A DNA stretch of 64,000 bases from Linyphia triangularis (Eukaryota > Arthropoda > Arachnida > Araneae > Linyphiidae), in NCBI GenBank assembly GCA_963978545.1, contig OZ021727.1, positions 55,750,487 through 55,814,486 on the forward strand, given 5' to 3'. A program made the translations under genes and the position numbers. Under the pieces are notes generated by a model. That model did no database searches. It worked only from the letters and a program-made list of their open reading frames with translations, and was not told the origin of the DNA. Below, piece by piece: positions 36,830-47,265 of the stretch; positions within the stretch are counted from its first letter, which is position 1, and every line of letters starts with the position of its first letter.

Positions 36830-37306
36830 TTATTGATAAAATGGTGCTACAATTCTAAAGTGCTTGATTACAAAATGATGCACTTTGATATCATTACATA
36901 TTTGATTGGGTACAAAAGACAAGAGAATATCGTTCATAGAACGTCCATTACATTTAGAATATAAATAAAAAATACAATATTGTCCACACACGGAACTCGC
37001 ATTCGATTGAAGTATCATAGGATTAAACTCTACATGTCGATAACGCTTTACATAACTTGATATTCCTCCGGGAAAATAAGACGGTGGGTTTCCGAACGAA
37101 TCAAAGAAGCATATTTCTGTAGGTGATTCTATATAAAAAGCCACCCAATGGGTACCTTCTTGATTGGACTTGTCAGTGTTGGCAATAAAACAGGCTGGAA
37201 AGTTTCGAACATATGTTGGTAATCGATCACTTGAGAAAACACCCAAGAATATATTCTTGGTTTTTGCATTTCCAGAAAGAATTCTAGTTATTTGTAGAGT
37301 ATCCAT
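36830..37306 (-). CDS. Adenovirus-type (C5/Ulp1-fold) cysteine protease
   Basis: 158 residues from ATG 37306. The catalytic order of adenain-like proteases is visible: His53 in GTHWVAFYI, Asp69 in CFFDSFGNPP, Gln100 in MILQSN and Cys107 in SSVCGQYCIFYLY. The length is slightly below that of adenoviral proteases. It would cleave capsid and core precursors during particle maturation. A matching candidate cleavage site occurs in the neighbouring basic protein. It is coupled to the upstream major capsid gene by TAATG (stop and start share one A). Confidence 0.93.
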   Translation of the reverse strand: MDTLQITRILSGNAKTKNIFLGVFSSDRLPTYVRNFPACFIANTDKSNQEGTHWVAFYIESPTEICFFDSFGNPPSYFPGGISSYVKRYRHVEFNPMILQSNASSVCGQYCIFYLYSKCNGRSMNDILLSFVPNQICNDIKVHHFVIKHFRIVAPFYQ

Positions 37307-38613
37307 TAATTCGGAAAGTCACACACCACGTGACGTGATTTGGATATTTCAATCACGTTTTGAAACTCTGCATAAATGAGCACTGATAAAGTTTCCGTAA
37401 TAGCCTCGGAAAATTTAATTTCCACACGTAAATTTCCTTGGTGTTGCAGATTAAAATGTTCTCCGTCGCAAAGATCAGGACTTAGATCAAATGCGTAAAG
37501 TACATGACCTCTGGCATATTCTTCTTGAGATAAGTAAATTCCCTTATCACGATTAAATCCGGAAAATAAGCTATGATAAGCCCGAACGTAGTTGTTGGAA
37601 TCAAAATTAAGCTCTAAAGGCTTGCAGGGAACCGGTTGTCCATCTATATAAATAGATACAAAGTTTGCACTATGGTGAGAAAAGAGAAATGGGTTCTTTG
37701 AATATTGCCCATTCATTGCAGCATTTCCTAAACAGGTGAGAATGACACGTTTTGGCATGAGTCCAAGAAACACATTATCTTGTAAAAAGGACCAGCTCCC
37801 TTTGGCAATGCTATAAGTTTTGCAAATCACACGATCAATTGGATATTTGCACGATGTCTTCTCCAAAGCCTTAGCATGCCCAATAGCAACGGCAGGGCTA
37901 ACCTTCACTTTTCTTATAAATATAGAAGCATGCTCTAGAACTATCTTATAATCCCCATCCACTTTGGTTGAAATTAAGCAAAATGAGGATTTGCTGCGTA
38001 TCATTTTAATTTTGATATCTACCAAGTTAATCATGAGACGATTTTGTTGAAAAATGTCACAGTGGAGTTGACCAATCATTTCTACGGTCTGGCTGTCTTT
38101 GATAAGATTGTAACGCGTCTTCAATCCAGCATCAGCTTTCTCATCTATGGGGTCTATGATATCAGGTTGCGTATCTTTGTAGAATCCTTCACAGGTCAGC
38201 AAACTATTCTTGGCATCTTCCCCATAATTTAACAATGTCTCTATATAGGCTCTAAAAGGATAAGTGTTGCTTGCAGAAGAAATATTTCTCTCGTTTAAAC
38301 TAACGTCTACTTGACTGAAAAGCGAATGTAGGAAAAGGTTGACGGGAGCAACTGGTTCCTTTTCTGGTAGTTTAGTTCCATCTGCTTTCATCACTTTCAC
38401 TTTCACGTGTAGATAGGAAGCAGCTAAGTCCACATATTCTTCACTACTTCCTGATATTGAAAATTCAATCGGTCCACCATCTCGTACACTTGAAAGGGGA
38501 TGAAATTCGACAAATTGTCCTTTTTCGATAACGGTCTGGGTTGGGGGAATTGAAAATAAATCTAATTCCGACTTGACGCAAGGAGCAGAGTCTTTATAGA
38601 TGAAGGAAGCCAT
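37306..38613 (-). CDS. Polinton major capsid protein (double jelly-roll type)
   Basis: 435 residues from ATG 38613. It is rich in beta-strand-like alternation, with family landmarks in order: an N-terminal ELDLFSIPPTQT region, PIEFSISGSSEEYVDLA, NLFLHSLFSQVDVSLNE, SNTYPFRAYIETLLNYG, NRLMINLVDIKIKMIRS and a late GNLRVEIKFSEAITETLSVLIYAEF strand pair. This pattern matches the Polinton proteins modelled as double jelly-roll major capsid proteins of the adenovirus/virophage lineage. No fold search was possible here. It appears intact, with overlapping TAATG junctions on both sides, so it sits inside the most tightly coupled part of the operon-like block. Confidence 0.85.
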   Translation of the reverse strand: MASFIYKDSAPCVKSELDLFSIPPTQTVIEKGQFVEFHPLSSVRDGGPIEFSISGSSEEYVDLAASYLHVKVKVMKADGTKLPEKEPVAPVNLFLHSLFSQVDVSLNERNISSASNTYPFRAYIETLLNYGEDAKNSLLTCEGFYKDTQPDIIDPIDEKADAGLKTRYNLIKDSQTVEMIGQLHCDIFQQNRLMINLVDIKIKMIRSKSSFCLISTKVDGDYKIVLEHASIFIRKVKVSPAVAIGHAKALEKTSCKYPIDRVICKTYSIAKGSWSFLQDNVFLGLMPKRVILTCLGNAAMNGQYSKNPFLFSHHSANFVSIYIDGQPVPCKPLELNFDSNNYVRAYHSLFSGFNRDKGIYLSQEEYARGHVLYAFDLSPDLCDGEHFNLQHQGNLRVEIKFSEAITETLSVLIYAEFQNVIEISKSRHVVCDFPN

Positions 38614-39035
38614 TAGGAGAAAATATCATGCGATGTGCACTTCTTCTTGGCTGAACGTGGAATGATGGTTTTTTTCTTCTGTATACGCTTTTTATGTCTT
38701 CTTCCACTACCAATCATAGTCTTGACTTTGGTGGCGGCTTTATCTGTTAACACATTTCCAGCTTCTTTGAGTCTTCGTTTGGCGGCCATTTTAAAATCTT
38801 GACCTTGAGAAACATCATTCATCAGGTTGACACCGCTGTGAAACATTTGTTTCCCAATAGCTTTAGCACCTGATTTCAGTAGCGGAGCTGCGGCACGAAA
38901 AAATGATCTGAATAGACCTCCTAATCCATATCCTCTCTGATAAGAACTTCCTTGATAATAATTCAAGCCTTTTCCCGTCTGCTGCACATAATAATCTTCG
39001 AAAGATTTTTGACAACACTGGTAAGGGACATACAT
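38613..39035 (-). CDS. Small basic virion core-like protein
   Basis: 140 residues from ATG 39035. An aromatic and Gly-rich N-terminal third (GKGLNYYQGSSYQRGYGLGG) is followed by a hydrophobic/amphipathic helix (LFRSFFRAAAPLLKSGAKAIGK), then basic helices and a very basic tail (GRRHKKRIQKKK). The composition resembles adenoviral pX/pVI-type minor core proteins, although homology cannot be shown by eye. Residues 107-111 read MIGSG, which fits the adenoviral protease consensus (M/I/L)XGX-G. Cutting there would release the ~30-residue basic C-terminus. TAATG junctions lie on both sides. Confidence 0.75.
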   Translation of the reverse strand: MYVPYQCCQKSFEDYYVQQTGKGLNYYQGSSYQRGYGLGGLFRSFFRAAAPLLKSGAKAIGKQMFHSGVNLMNDVSQGQDFKMAAKRRLKEAGNVLTDKAATKVKTMIGSGRRHKKRIQKKKTIIPRSAKKKCTSHDIFS

Positions 39036-39802
39036 TATGAGAGAGACTTCTGACGAAAGTGTAACTTCACGTATGAGCGCCCACGTTCAAATGGTGTTAA
39101 ACATCCCGAGTGCGTCCTTATAACGATTTCCAAAGTCTCAATAATTTTCCGGTTTACAGGTAAGTAGTGCGGTCTATCATACTGTTCGCTAATCATCTCA
39201 CCATCTTGTCCTCTCACTCTAACCACTCGAAGGAGAGGTGCTAAGACATCTCCCACAATTTGTGGTTCCACTATATCCGTATAAATCATCAATACGCGAT
39301 AATGTGCAGAGGGGTCGGCTACGAATGGACCCACAACAGTTGCTTCTATACTTGCGTCAAACGAAGTTATTTCCATAGGTTCAAATCCAAGCATTTCAGC
39401 AAGTCCTTGATATAATATGAGTTTCGCATTATTTTTCACAGTTATCTGAACACGCTTAGTTACCGCATTATAACTTGTGACAATTTTATCATCATGTTCT
39501 TTCACATAAATAGCCTTTAAAATATCAGGAACTGTCTCATAACAACCCGGAGGTAATCTTCTTCCTACCTCTAACTTTCCACTCGTCTCGAATCCAATTA
39601 AATTATTTTGATGATTCACATTATACCAAGTATGCGGATATAAAAACTCTACCGTTCCAACTTCCCATTCTCCTTTCAGTTCAATTGGTATGGGTAAGCG
39701 AGTAATAAAATGGGAAATTTTATTTTCAGGAAAATAGGACATGGAACTATCCGAGATGAGCGTTATGTAGAAACTCATGATAGCAAATGAGTCTTGCAAC
39801 AT
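39035..39802 (-). CDS. Polinton minor capsid (penton-like) protein
   Basis: 255 residues. The listed ATG is at 39802, and a second ATG nine codons on (before SFYITLISDSS) is the better match to family starts. Landmarks are SMSYFPENKISHFITRLP, LKGEWEVGTVEFLYPHTWYNV and HYRVLMIYTDIVEPQIVGD, followed by LLRVVRVRGQDGE. This WEVG-E-YPHTWYNV type protein accompanies the major capsid gene in Polintons and has been modelled as a single jelly-roll penton. It ends in TAATG with the basic core-like gene and starts 13 nt after the integrase stop. Confidence 0.82.
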   Translation of the reverse strand: MLQDSFAIMSFYITLISDSSMSYFPENKISHFITRLPIPIELKGEWEVGTVEFLYPHTWYNVNHQNNLIGFETSGKLEVGRRLPPGCYETVPDILKAIYVKEHDDKIVTSYNAVTKRVQITVKNNAKLILYQGLAEMLGFEPMEITSFDASIEATVVGPFVADPSAHYRVLMIYTDIVEPQIVGDVLAPLLRVVRVRGQDGEMISEQYDRPHYLPVNRKIIETLEIVIRTHSGCLTPFERGRSYVKLHFRQKSLS

Positions 39803-39815
39803 GTGCTAGTAGTAT

Positions 39816-40859
39816 TTATAGGGCTAGTAAGTTTGAAGTGGGGATCCATTGATTAAACTTGTCGGGGTATCCTCGATATTTCACAAAATATTCCATTTTC
39901 TTTTTACGCATGCGTTTTCTTAAAACTTCTTCAACAGGAAATTCATCTTTCATTGTTACTTTTTGTAACTCTTGTGCGTAAAACGTTCCTTGTATAGGCT
40001 CTCCTAATAAATCATTCACTCTATACACTGCAGGTTGTCTCTTGACACACTCTGTTATGAGAAACAATTCTTCCGTCCAATTCGTTTCATACCCCTTTTC
40101 AAAGGTTAATTTCTTCTTTGAAATGCGAACTACATCATCTACATTAAATACGCATTTGGGTTTAGGTAAATTCTCCATATCTCCATAGAGAGTGAACCAA
40201 ACATCTTGTTCATTTTCGGCATTCACCTCCACGGGAGCTCTTTGTATACTTGAATGGTAAGTATGATTATAACTTTTCACTAAATCTTGTAATACGTCAA
40301 TGTATCTATGCGTATTTTTAGCAGTAAAGTACTTCCACATTTTAGTTTTAATACTTCTATTCCAACGTTCGACTATGTTTGCTTTCGACAAATTATATGT
40401 CGTGAAAAATCTAATCCCCTTCTTTTTTAACAAGGTCTGAAATAGATTATTCGTAAATTCCGTTCCCTGATCAGTCTGAAGTGATTTCGGAGTTCGCTGA
40501 TCGAATATTATTTGAAAAGCTTCAACAATATCTATACCTCTCTTTCGTTTCAGAGGAATTAGCCATCCAAACTTTGATAGCACATCAATACAACTCAAAA
40601 TAAAGCGATAACCATCATTAAACTTTTGAAGACTTGACATATCCACCAAATCCGCTTGCCATTGCTGATCAATGTTATAAACAATCACCCGATTCGTAGG
40701 AAATTTATGACGAATGGACTTGTGTAGAGTGTACGCATCCACCCCCTTTAGCCATTTCTGTATCGTTTTCTTGGGAATCTTTCTTCCTGAGGCACGGTAT
40801 AATGCATCGATACCACCGAAACTTGCTACATGACCCGGGTCTTGATACGTCGCATTCAT
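39816..40859 (-). CDS. Polinton integrase with C-terminal chromodomain
   Basis: 347 residues from ATG 40859, first gene of the minus-strand block. An N-terminal helical region (SFGGIDALYRASGRKIPKKT) precedes the retroviral-type RNase H-fold core with Asp70 (QWQADLVDM), Asp130 (LQTDQGTEF) and Glu164 (NIVERWNRS). An SH3-like basic segment follows (about 238-300), then a chromodomain (about 308-343; YFVKYRGYPDKFNQW) of the kind that reads modified histone tails and could steer integration. The enzyme would join the Polinton ends to host DNA, giving the 6-bp CATGGT duplication seen here. The frame is complete and the acidic triad present. Confidence 0.94.
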   Translation of the reverse strand: MNATYQDPGHVASFGGIDALYRASGRKIPKKTIQKWLKGVDAYTLHKSIRHKFPTNRVIVYNIDQQWQADLVDMSSLQKFNDGYRFILSCIDVLSKFGWLIPLKRKRGIDIVEAFQIIFDQRTPKSLQTDQGTEFTNNLFQTLLKKKGIRFFTTYNLSKANIVERWNRSIKTKMWKYFTAKNTHRYIDVLQDLVKSYNHTYHSSIQRAPVEVNAENEQDVWFTLYGDMENLPKPKCVFNVDDVVRISKKKLTFEKGYETNWTEELFLITECVKRQPAVYRVNDLLGEPIQGTFYAQELQKVTMKDEFPVEEVLRKRMRKKKMEYFVKYRGYPDKFNQWIPTSNLLAL

Positions 40860-41516
40860 TACAGCAAGAAATTTTATTAACTCTTATCTGTATCCTAAGT
40901 CTTAACATTTTCACATTGAAATAGATAAGTTTCCAGTTTCATTGAGACGAAGCGTAAAATCGATAGCGAATCGATCACTAGTACTTAAAAAATAAATAAA
41001 TAATAATGCAACACATAAACAAATACACAAGTATGCAGTATTCACAACCTCACTCGATAGAACCATACTTGCAACTAACACATTCAACTATAAACTTTAC
41101 CTTATAAAGAACAAAACTTGATAAAATTAATGTCCTTAAGATCATATCAATACCTTAAAATTCCTTGAAACTCCGTTTAAATGCAAAATTCCCACTATAT
41201 CCCCTCTGTGACGTAACATAAATATTTTTCAAGCAAGAACGCTATCTTCAATTCCCACCACGTGGTAATTTTTCTGCAAGTTTTAAAATTAGTTTAAATT
41301 ATATTTTATAATTATTCATCAACTATTACTTAAATCTTTCCATTTCAACAAGTATCAACGTTAAAAACCCACGTGATAATTTTTCTATAAATAAATAAAT
41401 ATTCATTTAATAAATAAGCGCCAATACCTTATTTGTTTAAATGCTAGATTCCAACCACATCATCATTATGACGTCATGTGTTAAAAGTCAAGGAGTTTAT
41501 ATTTTGCAATCATTAT
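40860..41516. other. Divergent intergenic region between integrase and polymerase genes
   Basis: No gene is visible. It contains A/T-rich spacer, TGACGTAA (~41211) and one TGACGTCA (41469-41476) close to the promoter-like inverted repeat. It separates the minus-strand block from the plus-strand polymerase gene and must hold the minus-strand promoter unless the shared repeat acts in both directions. Confidence 0.55.
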
Positions 41517-41725
41517 CAACAACTCAACTCGCAAACGCGTTGAAGCGTGTTGAAACATGCCTAGTCTCGCTCCCCACCCGCTCTGATCGGTTAGAACCAA
41601 GCAGCGCCCTCTACCGTGAAATCTGATTGGTCGGTGAAGTCACGTGATCACCCCTCATATATAGACGCTACCGGTTGCCGTCTCGTCATTTCTACTTAGA
41701 TTCCTGAGGGTGAAAGACGTTCATC
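41517..41725 (+). promoter_or_regulatory. DNA polymerase gene promoter / internal inverted repeat, right copy
   Basis: On the plus strand, in order: ATTGG (41626-41630, CCAAT-type), CACGTG (41641-41646), and TATATA (41658-41663), then a GGTTGCCGTC stretch where transcription would start ~30 bp further on. It is inverted relative to 34595-34801, most strongly from 41617 to 41702 and 41517 to 41570. It lies immediately upstream of the non-coding first exon of the polymerase gene. Confidence 0.72.
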
Positions 41726-41993
41726 GTGTTTGCTTAGTATTTGCTTATTGTGCTTGTTTATCATATTTTGCTGCTTTTCTGATTTCATCTGAATTATTCG
41801 GTAAGTAAATTTTTTATTATTTGTGAAATGTTAGTATCTTTTAAGTAATATATATATATTAAAATGTGTTAAGTATGTTAAAGTAGTCGATTCAAGTATT
41901 ACATAAAAATTATTTCCAACTTGTATTGAAAATGTATGTTTTTCTTTCGATATTTATATATATATTTTTTTTTTTTAATTTCAGTTATTTATA

Positions 41994-44900
41994 ATGTCAT
42001 CATCACGTTCTCCTTCTCCCATGGATATCGCTATGGAAGTTAGTGATCAAGTAAGTGTTCTTTTAGTAATATATTTTTAAATTATGTTTGAATGCTTATA
42101 GATTGTATTTATTTCAAAATTACTTACTATGTATCTAAAAGAATATTCTTTAAATAAGGTTAAACTTGTTGCTTTTAAGTAGATGAATGTTTAATGTCTA
42201 AGATAAATTTTAAACTGTGTTATTTAACGTCGCATAATTGATTTGTTCACTTAAAACTTTCACAATTATATTTAAAATTCATGTCAATAATATATTCCTT
42301 AAAACTTTTTCTAAATGTTGTTCATTAGTATAAGATTCACGCCAAAATTTGTACTTGGTATTTTTTCTAAATGTCATTCACTTGAATATTAGTATAAGAT
42401 TCACGCCAAAATTTTCATTGCTTAGTAATTTTCAATGTTGTAACTATTCAAAGTCGCCCCAAATTCACGCTGAAATTTTCATTACTTTTTGTACTTAGTA
42501 ATTGTCAGTGCAGTAACTATTCAAAGTTGGCCCAAATTCACGCCAAAATTTTCATTACTTTTGTACTTAGCAATTTTCATTGTTGTAACTATTCAAAGTC
42601 GCCCCAAATTCACGCCCGATTTTTCTCTGACGTAAAAAACTTAGAATAATTTCTCAATATCTTATTTTAGGAGGTTGTTGTTGAATCTACTGCTGCTGGA
42701 CCTTATAATGCTGCATCCACCTCACAAGACTTGCATGTAAGTATTATTTTTATCATTTAAGTGAAAGAATAATAACTTTTAAAACATATTACTCAAAGTT
42801 TTATTTTCAACAGGTCTGTACCATCTGTCATAAGGGTTTTACACAGAAATTTACTCTTACCCGGCACATGAAAATCCATCAGAAAACTGTAAGTATTACA
42901 TTCTAAAGATAAACTATTGTTTAGAATATGTTAAAATAACTTATTTAAATGTTAACTTTTATTTTATTTTCTTTTAGACTCCTGCTGCTGGACCCTCACA
43001 ACATGCTGCATCCTCAACTGCTGGACCTTCCAATGCTAGGAATTCCAATGTTGAAGCTCATGTAAGTATTAGTTTTTAAATTATATTTTGCAGAGAGAGT
43101 TTTTAGATACTTTGATTTAAAATAAAGTATGTTTCACATATATAGATAGTTTATAGAAATAAAGTATTTTTAATAAAAAATGTTTTCAGATATTTTACAA
43201 ATTTAAGTAATTTTTAGAGAAGACATATTTTGTAAAATGTTTTCAGTTAATATATTTGAAGATTTTCAATCCATTTTTGTAATAAAGTTTTTAGATATTT
43301 CTGCAAATAATGTGTTTTCAGGAGAGCTTTCCAGAAGAAGATATTTTTAAATAAAGTTTTGGAAAAAATGTGTGTCCTTCAATAATTTTTTTTTTCAACA
43401 GGTGTGTCACATCTGCAACAAGTCCTTTACGGAGAAGCGGAATTTAACTCGCCATCTCAAGATTCATACTGACACTAAGAATTTCATCTGTGAGATATGC
43501 CAGAAGTCCTTCACACGTAATGCAGACTTAATCCGTCACATGGAGAGTCATCAATCCGCCACCCCTCATGCCTGTCCTGACTGCGGAAAGAGTTTCGGTC
43601 GTAAGGATGTTATGATGCAACATCTTCTCACCCACCTTCGAGTTGCTCAAGTAGGAGGAATTCAACCTGCATCCCCTGCACCTAGAAGGAGGAGAGTTGA
43701 AGTGAAGACATCTGATGTCTTTGCCACCCGCCATTTATTCCCGAGTGAAGAGGCAGTTGGAGACCTGCTTCTCTTCATTAGGGAAAGCACTCCCCAAGTT
43801 CAGGATGTGCTACAGGAAGAGTTGGGAGAGAAGAGGGCCATCAAGTGGTATGTTGTATCTAAAATCCAGTTCGTTCGCAAGAGTGATGAGGGAGACGAGG
43901 AATATGCCACACCCTATTTCCGGAGTAAGGTGCATATGGAGCTGGATGACAGCGACCTCCCTGAACACATCGACCAAGCCTTCGCCAAAATCAAGTCCTC
44001 CTTCGATGAATTCATCGAGCGGGGATCTGGATGGATTCTCGATGAAATCATCCATTTGGAGGTGAAGACTGCTACATATCAACCTCTAGCCCCTGCCAGC
44101 CACTTCAAGTTGCCCAACAAGTTGGCAGCAAAGAAGGCCGTCCTCAACATCCAGAACGAAGACAGTAAATGTTTCATCTGGTCTGTCCTGGCTGCCCTCC
44201 ATCCTGTTGCCTATGGTAACCATCCGTATAGGGTCGACCACTATGCAGAATACGAGCAGGAGCTCAAAATGGGAAATGTAAGCTGTCCCGTCCAGCCCTG
44301 CAAAGTTCGTTTTGTGGAGGCACTAAATAATCTGAGAATAAACATCTACGGCTATGAAGATGATGAGATATTACCTCTATATATCTCTAAGAGGGAGGAT
44401 TCTGAGGTTATCAACCTCCTCTACATCATAGAAGGAGAGAGGCAGCATTACTGCCTAATTAAGAGTATGTCCAGGCTTCTCACCAACCTCACTAAACACA
44501 AGGCTACTAGCTTCTATTGTTATAGCTGTCTGCATCGTTTTGCCAAGGAGGAGACTCTCAAAGCACATGTCCCGTACTGTAATGAGCACTCACCCCAACA
44601 CATCAAGATGCCGACTCCAAAGGACTGTGTACTGAAATTTAGTCAGTACAAGTTTACCCAGAAAGTCCCGTATATTATATACGCGGACTTTGAGGCCTTG
44701 GTGGAGAAACTGGATGACACCACCCCCTCCAGCACTATGAAGATAGCTACCCACGTCCCCTGCGGATACGCCTATGTCATTATAGGTCCAGATAGTAAGC
44801 CGACCAAGCCCATCTCTGTCTACAGGGGAGAAGATGCAGTGGACCACTTCATCAAGAGCATTATTGACGAAAAGGACGAGCTGGCGGTGAAGCTGACCAC

Positions 44901-47265
44901 CATTGTCCCGATGAAACTCACTCCCCAAGACCAGCATGCTATTAATGCTGCAACGCACTGTGGCCTCTGCAAAGGCCGACTAGGAACTGATCGGGTGAAC
45001 GACCACGATCACTTGACCGGTCAGTTCCGTCAAGTGCTCCACAGTGAATGCAACCTTGCCTTCAGGTTGCGGAAAATGATTCCCTGCGTCTTCCACAACC
45101 TGAAGAATTATGATTCGCATTTGATCATGCAGGGGCTAGGGAAAGTGGCTGATCATGACATTGGAGTCATCCCTACAACGATGGAGAAATACATCTCCTT
45201 CTCCATCACCAAGAAACTTGACCAGATCCCGGTAACTCTCCAGTTTATTGACAGTCTCCAGTTTCTGAATGCCTCACTTCAGAAACTTGTCGATAATCTG
45301 GAGAGAGACAAGTTTCACATTTTGAAGAGTTCTATCGCATCTAACCATGGTACGTAATATAGTCAATGTTAATATTATATAAATGTTCTCTTAACAATAT
45401 CATTTAATTTTTATTTTTTCCTTAGATCTCTTGCTGAAGAAGGGAGTGTACCCTTATGAGTACATGGACTCGTTCACTAAATTTCAAGAAACATCTCTGC
45501 CACCTCAGCAAGCCTTCTATAGCACCCTTACAAACTCCTCCATCACCGATGCAGATTATTACCACGCTCAAGCTGTTTGGGAAGCTTTCGGCATCAAAGA
45601 CCTTGGCGAATATCACAACCTGTACGTGAAGACGGATGTGCTCCTCCTCGCAGACGTATTCGAGAATTTCCGCCGCCTAACTCTAGACTTTTACCAGCTA
45701 GACGCCGCTCACATGATGACGTCTCCGGGGTTAGCGTGGCAAGCCGCTCTCAAGATGTCAGATGTCGGTTTGGATTTATTCACCGACATCGACATGCACC
45801 TCTTCATAGAGAAGGGTATTCGGGGAGGAGTCTCCGTCATCACCCATCGTCATAGCCAGGCAAACCATCCAAGCTGTCCTGAATATAATGCTGCTGAGGA
45901 GAAGAAACATATATTGTACCTGGATGCCAATAACCTCTATGGTAAGCATGAATTTACTTTAAAACTGTCATTTTTTTATTTAGCTTCTATGTTAATATTG
46001 AATGATTTAATTGGATTTTTCTTTCAGGTTGGGCCATGTCTCAATACTTACCTGTTGGTGATTTTCAGTGGGTGGACCCTGAAAATATCTCTACTAAAAC
46101 CATCTTGGACCAAGCAGATGATGCAGATGAGGGCTTCATCCTAGAAGTGGATCTCGACTATCCTGCTGAACTCCACGATCTCCATAACGATTATCCTCTG
46201 GCTCCCGAACGCTTCACCATAAAGCCAAATATGCTGTCTCCTACCGCCCTCGAGATTTTGGAAGAAATGCAGATGAAGCCAGCTTCTTCCAGCGAGAAAC
46301 TCGTTCCGAATCTTCAGTCAAAGAAGAATTATGTTATACACTATCGTAATCTGAAGCTATATCTTTCCTTGGGACTGAAACTAACTAAAGTTCATAGAAT
46401 TCTAAAATTCTACCAACAACCTTGGCTGAAGGACTACATAGCATTTAATACGGAGCAGAGAAAACTGGCCAAAACATCGTTTGAAAAAGATTTCTTCAAA
46501 CTTCTCAACAATGCGGTGTTCGGGAAAACAATGGAAAATCTGAGGAATAGAGTGGATGTTCAGTTGGTGAACAACCCACATAAAGCCAAGAAACTGGTCG
46601 CGTCTCCTGCCTTCCATGCCTTCACTGAGTTTGATAACAGCTTGGCAGCAGTACAAAGAAAAGTGAAGAGTCTCACACTTAATAGACCCATTTATGCTGG
46701 TTTCGCCATCTTAGAACTGAGCAAGGTTTTAATGTATGATTTCCACTATAATGTCATCATGAAGAAGTATGGAAGTAATGCCCGCCTACTATTCACCGAC
46801 ACAGATTCACTCACTTATGGACTCACCACCCCAGATCTGACTGCTGACTTACATCAGTTAAAGGGATTTTTTGACTTTTCTGACTATCCACCAGATCATC
46901 CTCTACACGATGTGTCTAACAAGAAGAAGATCGGCTACTTTAAGGATGAACTGAACGGAAAATCTGCTTTGGAGTTTATAGGGCTTCGTTCCAAAATGTA
47001 TTCCATTTTAAGCGAGTGTGGTGAGAAACAAACGGCCAAGGGAATCGCAAGAGCAGCTCAAAGAGAGCTAAAACATCAGACCTATAGAGACTGTCTTCTC
47101 AATCGACAACCTTCGTCTGTGGTTCAGCATCGGATCGGTAGTGAAAAACATCACATTTTCTCCATCCAGCAAAGAAAGCGAGCGCTCTCGGCATTTGATG
47201 ACAAGCGATATCTGTTGGAGGATGGTATAACTAGTTATGCCTATGGTCACTACAAAATTCCTTAA
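41994..47265 (+). CDS. Protein-primed family B DNA polymerase with zinc fingers, spliced
   Basis: Replicative polymerase of the Polinton. A non-coding exon ends at 41800 (CG/GTAAGT). Coding exons are 41994-42050, 42671-42736, 42814-42888, 42978-43061, 43402-45349, 45426-45941 and 46028-47265, all with GT donors and AG acceptors. Together they give an open frame of 1327 codons. Four C2H2 fingers: one in exon 42814-42888, three at the start of the long exon. Then: ExoI YADFEAL (Asp523, Glu525); an endonuclease VII-like CGLC...DHDHLTG...HSECN patch (about 613-645); ExoII NLKNYDSH (Asp665); ExoIII YVKTD (Asp814); PolA YLDANNLYG (Asp910); PolB KLLNNAVFGKT (about 1073-1082); PolC FTDTDS (Asp1173, Asp1175). 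All catalytic acids are present, so it looks functional. Coding exons two to four are symmetric phase 0. Confidence 0.93.
42401..42623 (+). repeat. ~70-bp tandem repeat in polymerase-gene intron
   Basis: Imperfect copies start at TCACGC at 42401, 42465, 42538 and (partial) 42610. Each has AAATTTTCATT, a TTAGTAATTTTCA stretch and GTAACTATTCAAAGTCGCCC. A shorter related piece starts near 42336. It lies in the intron between coding exons 1 and 2. Confidence 0.88.
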
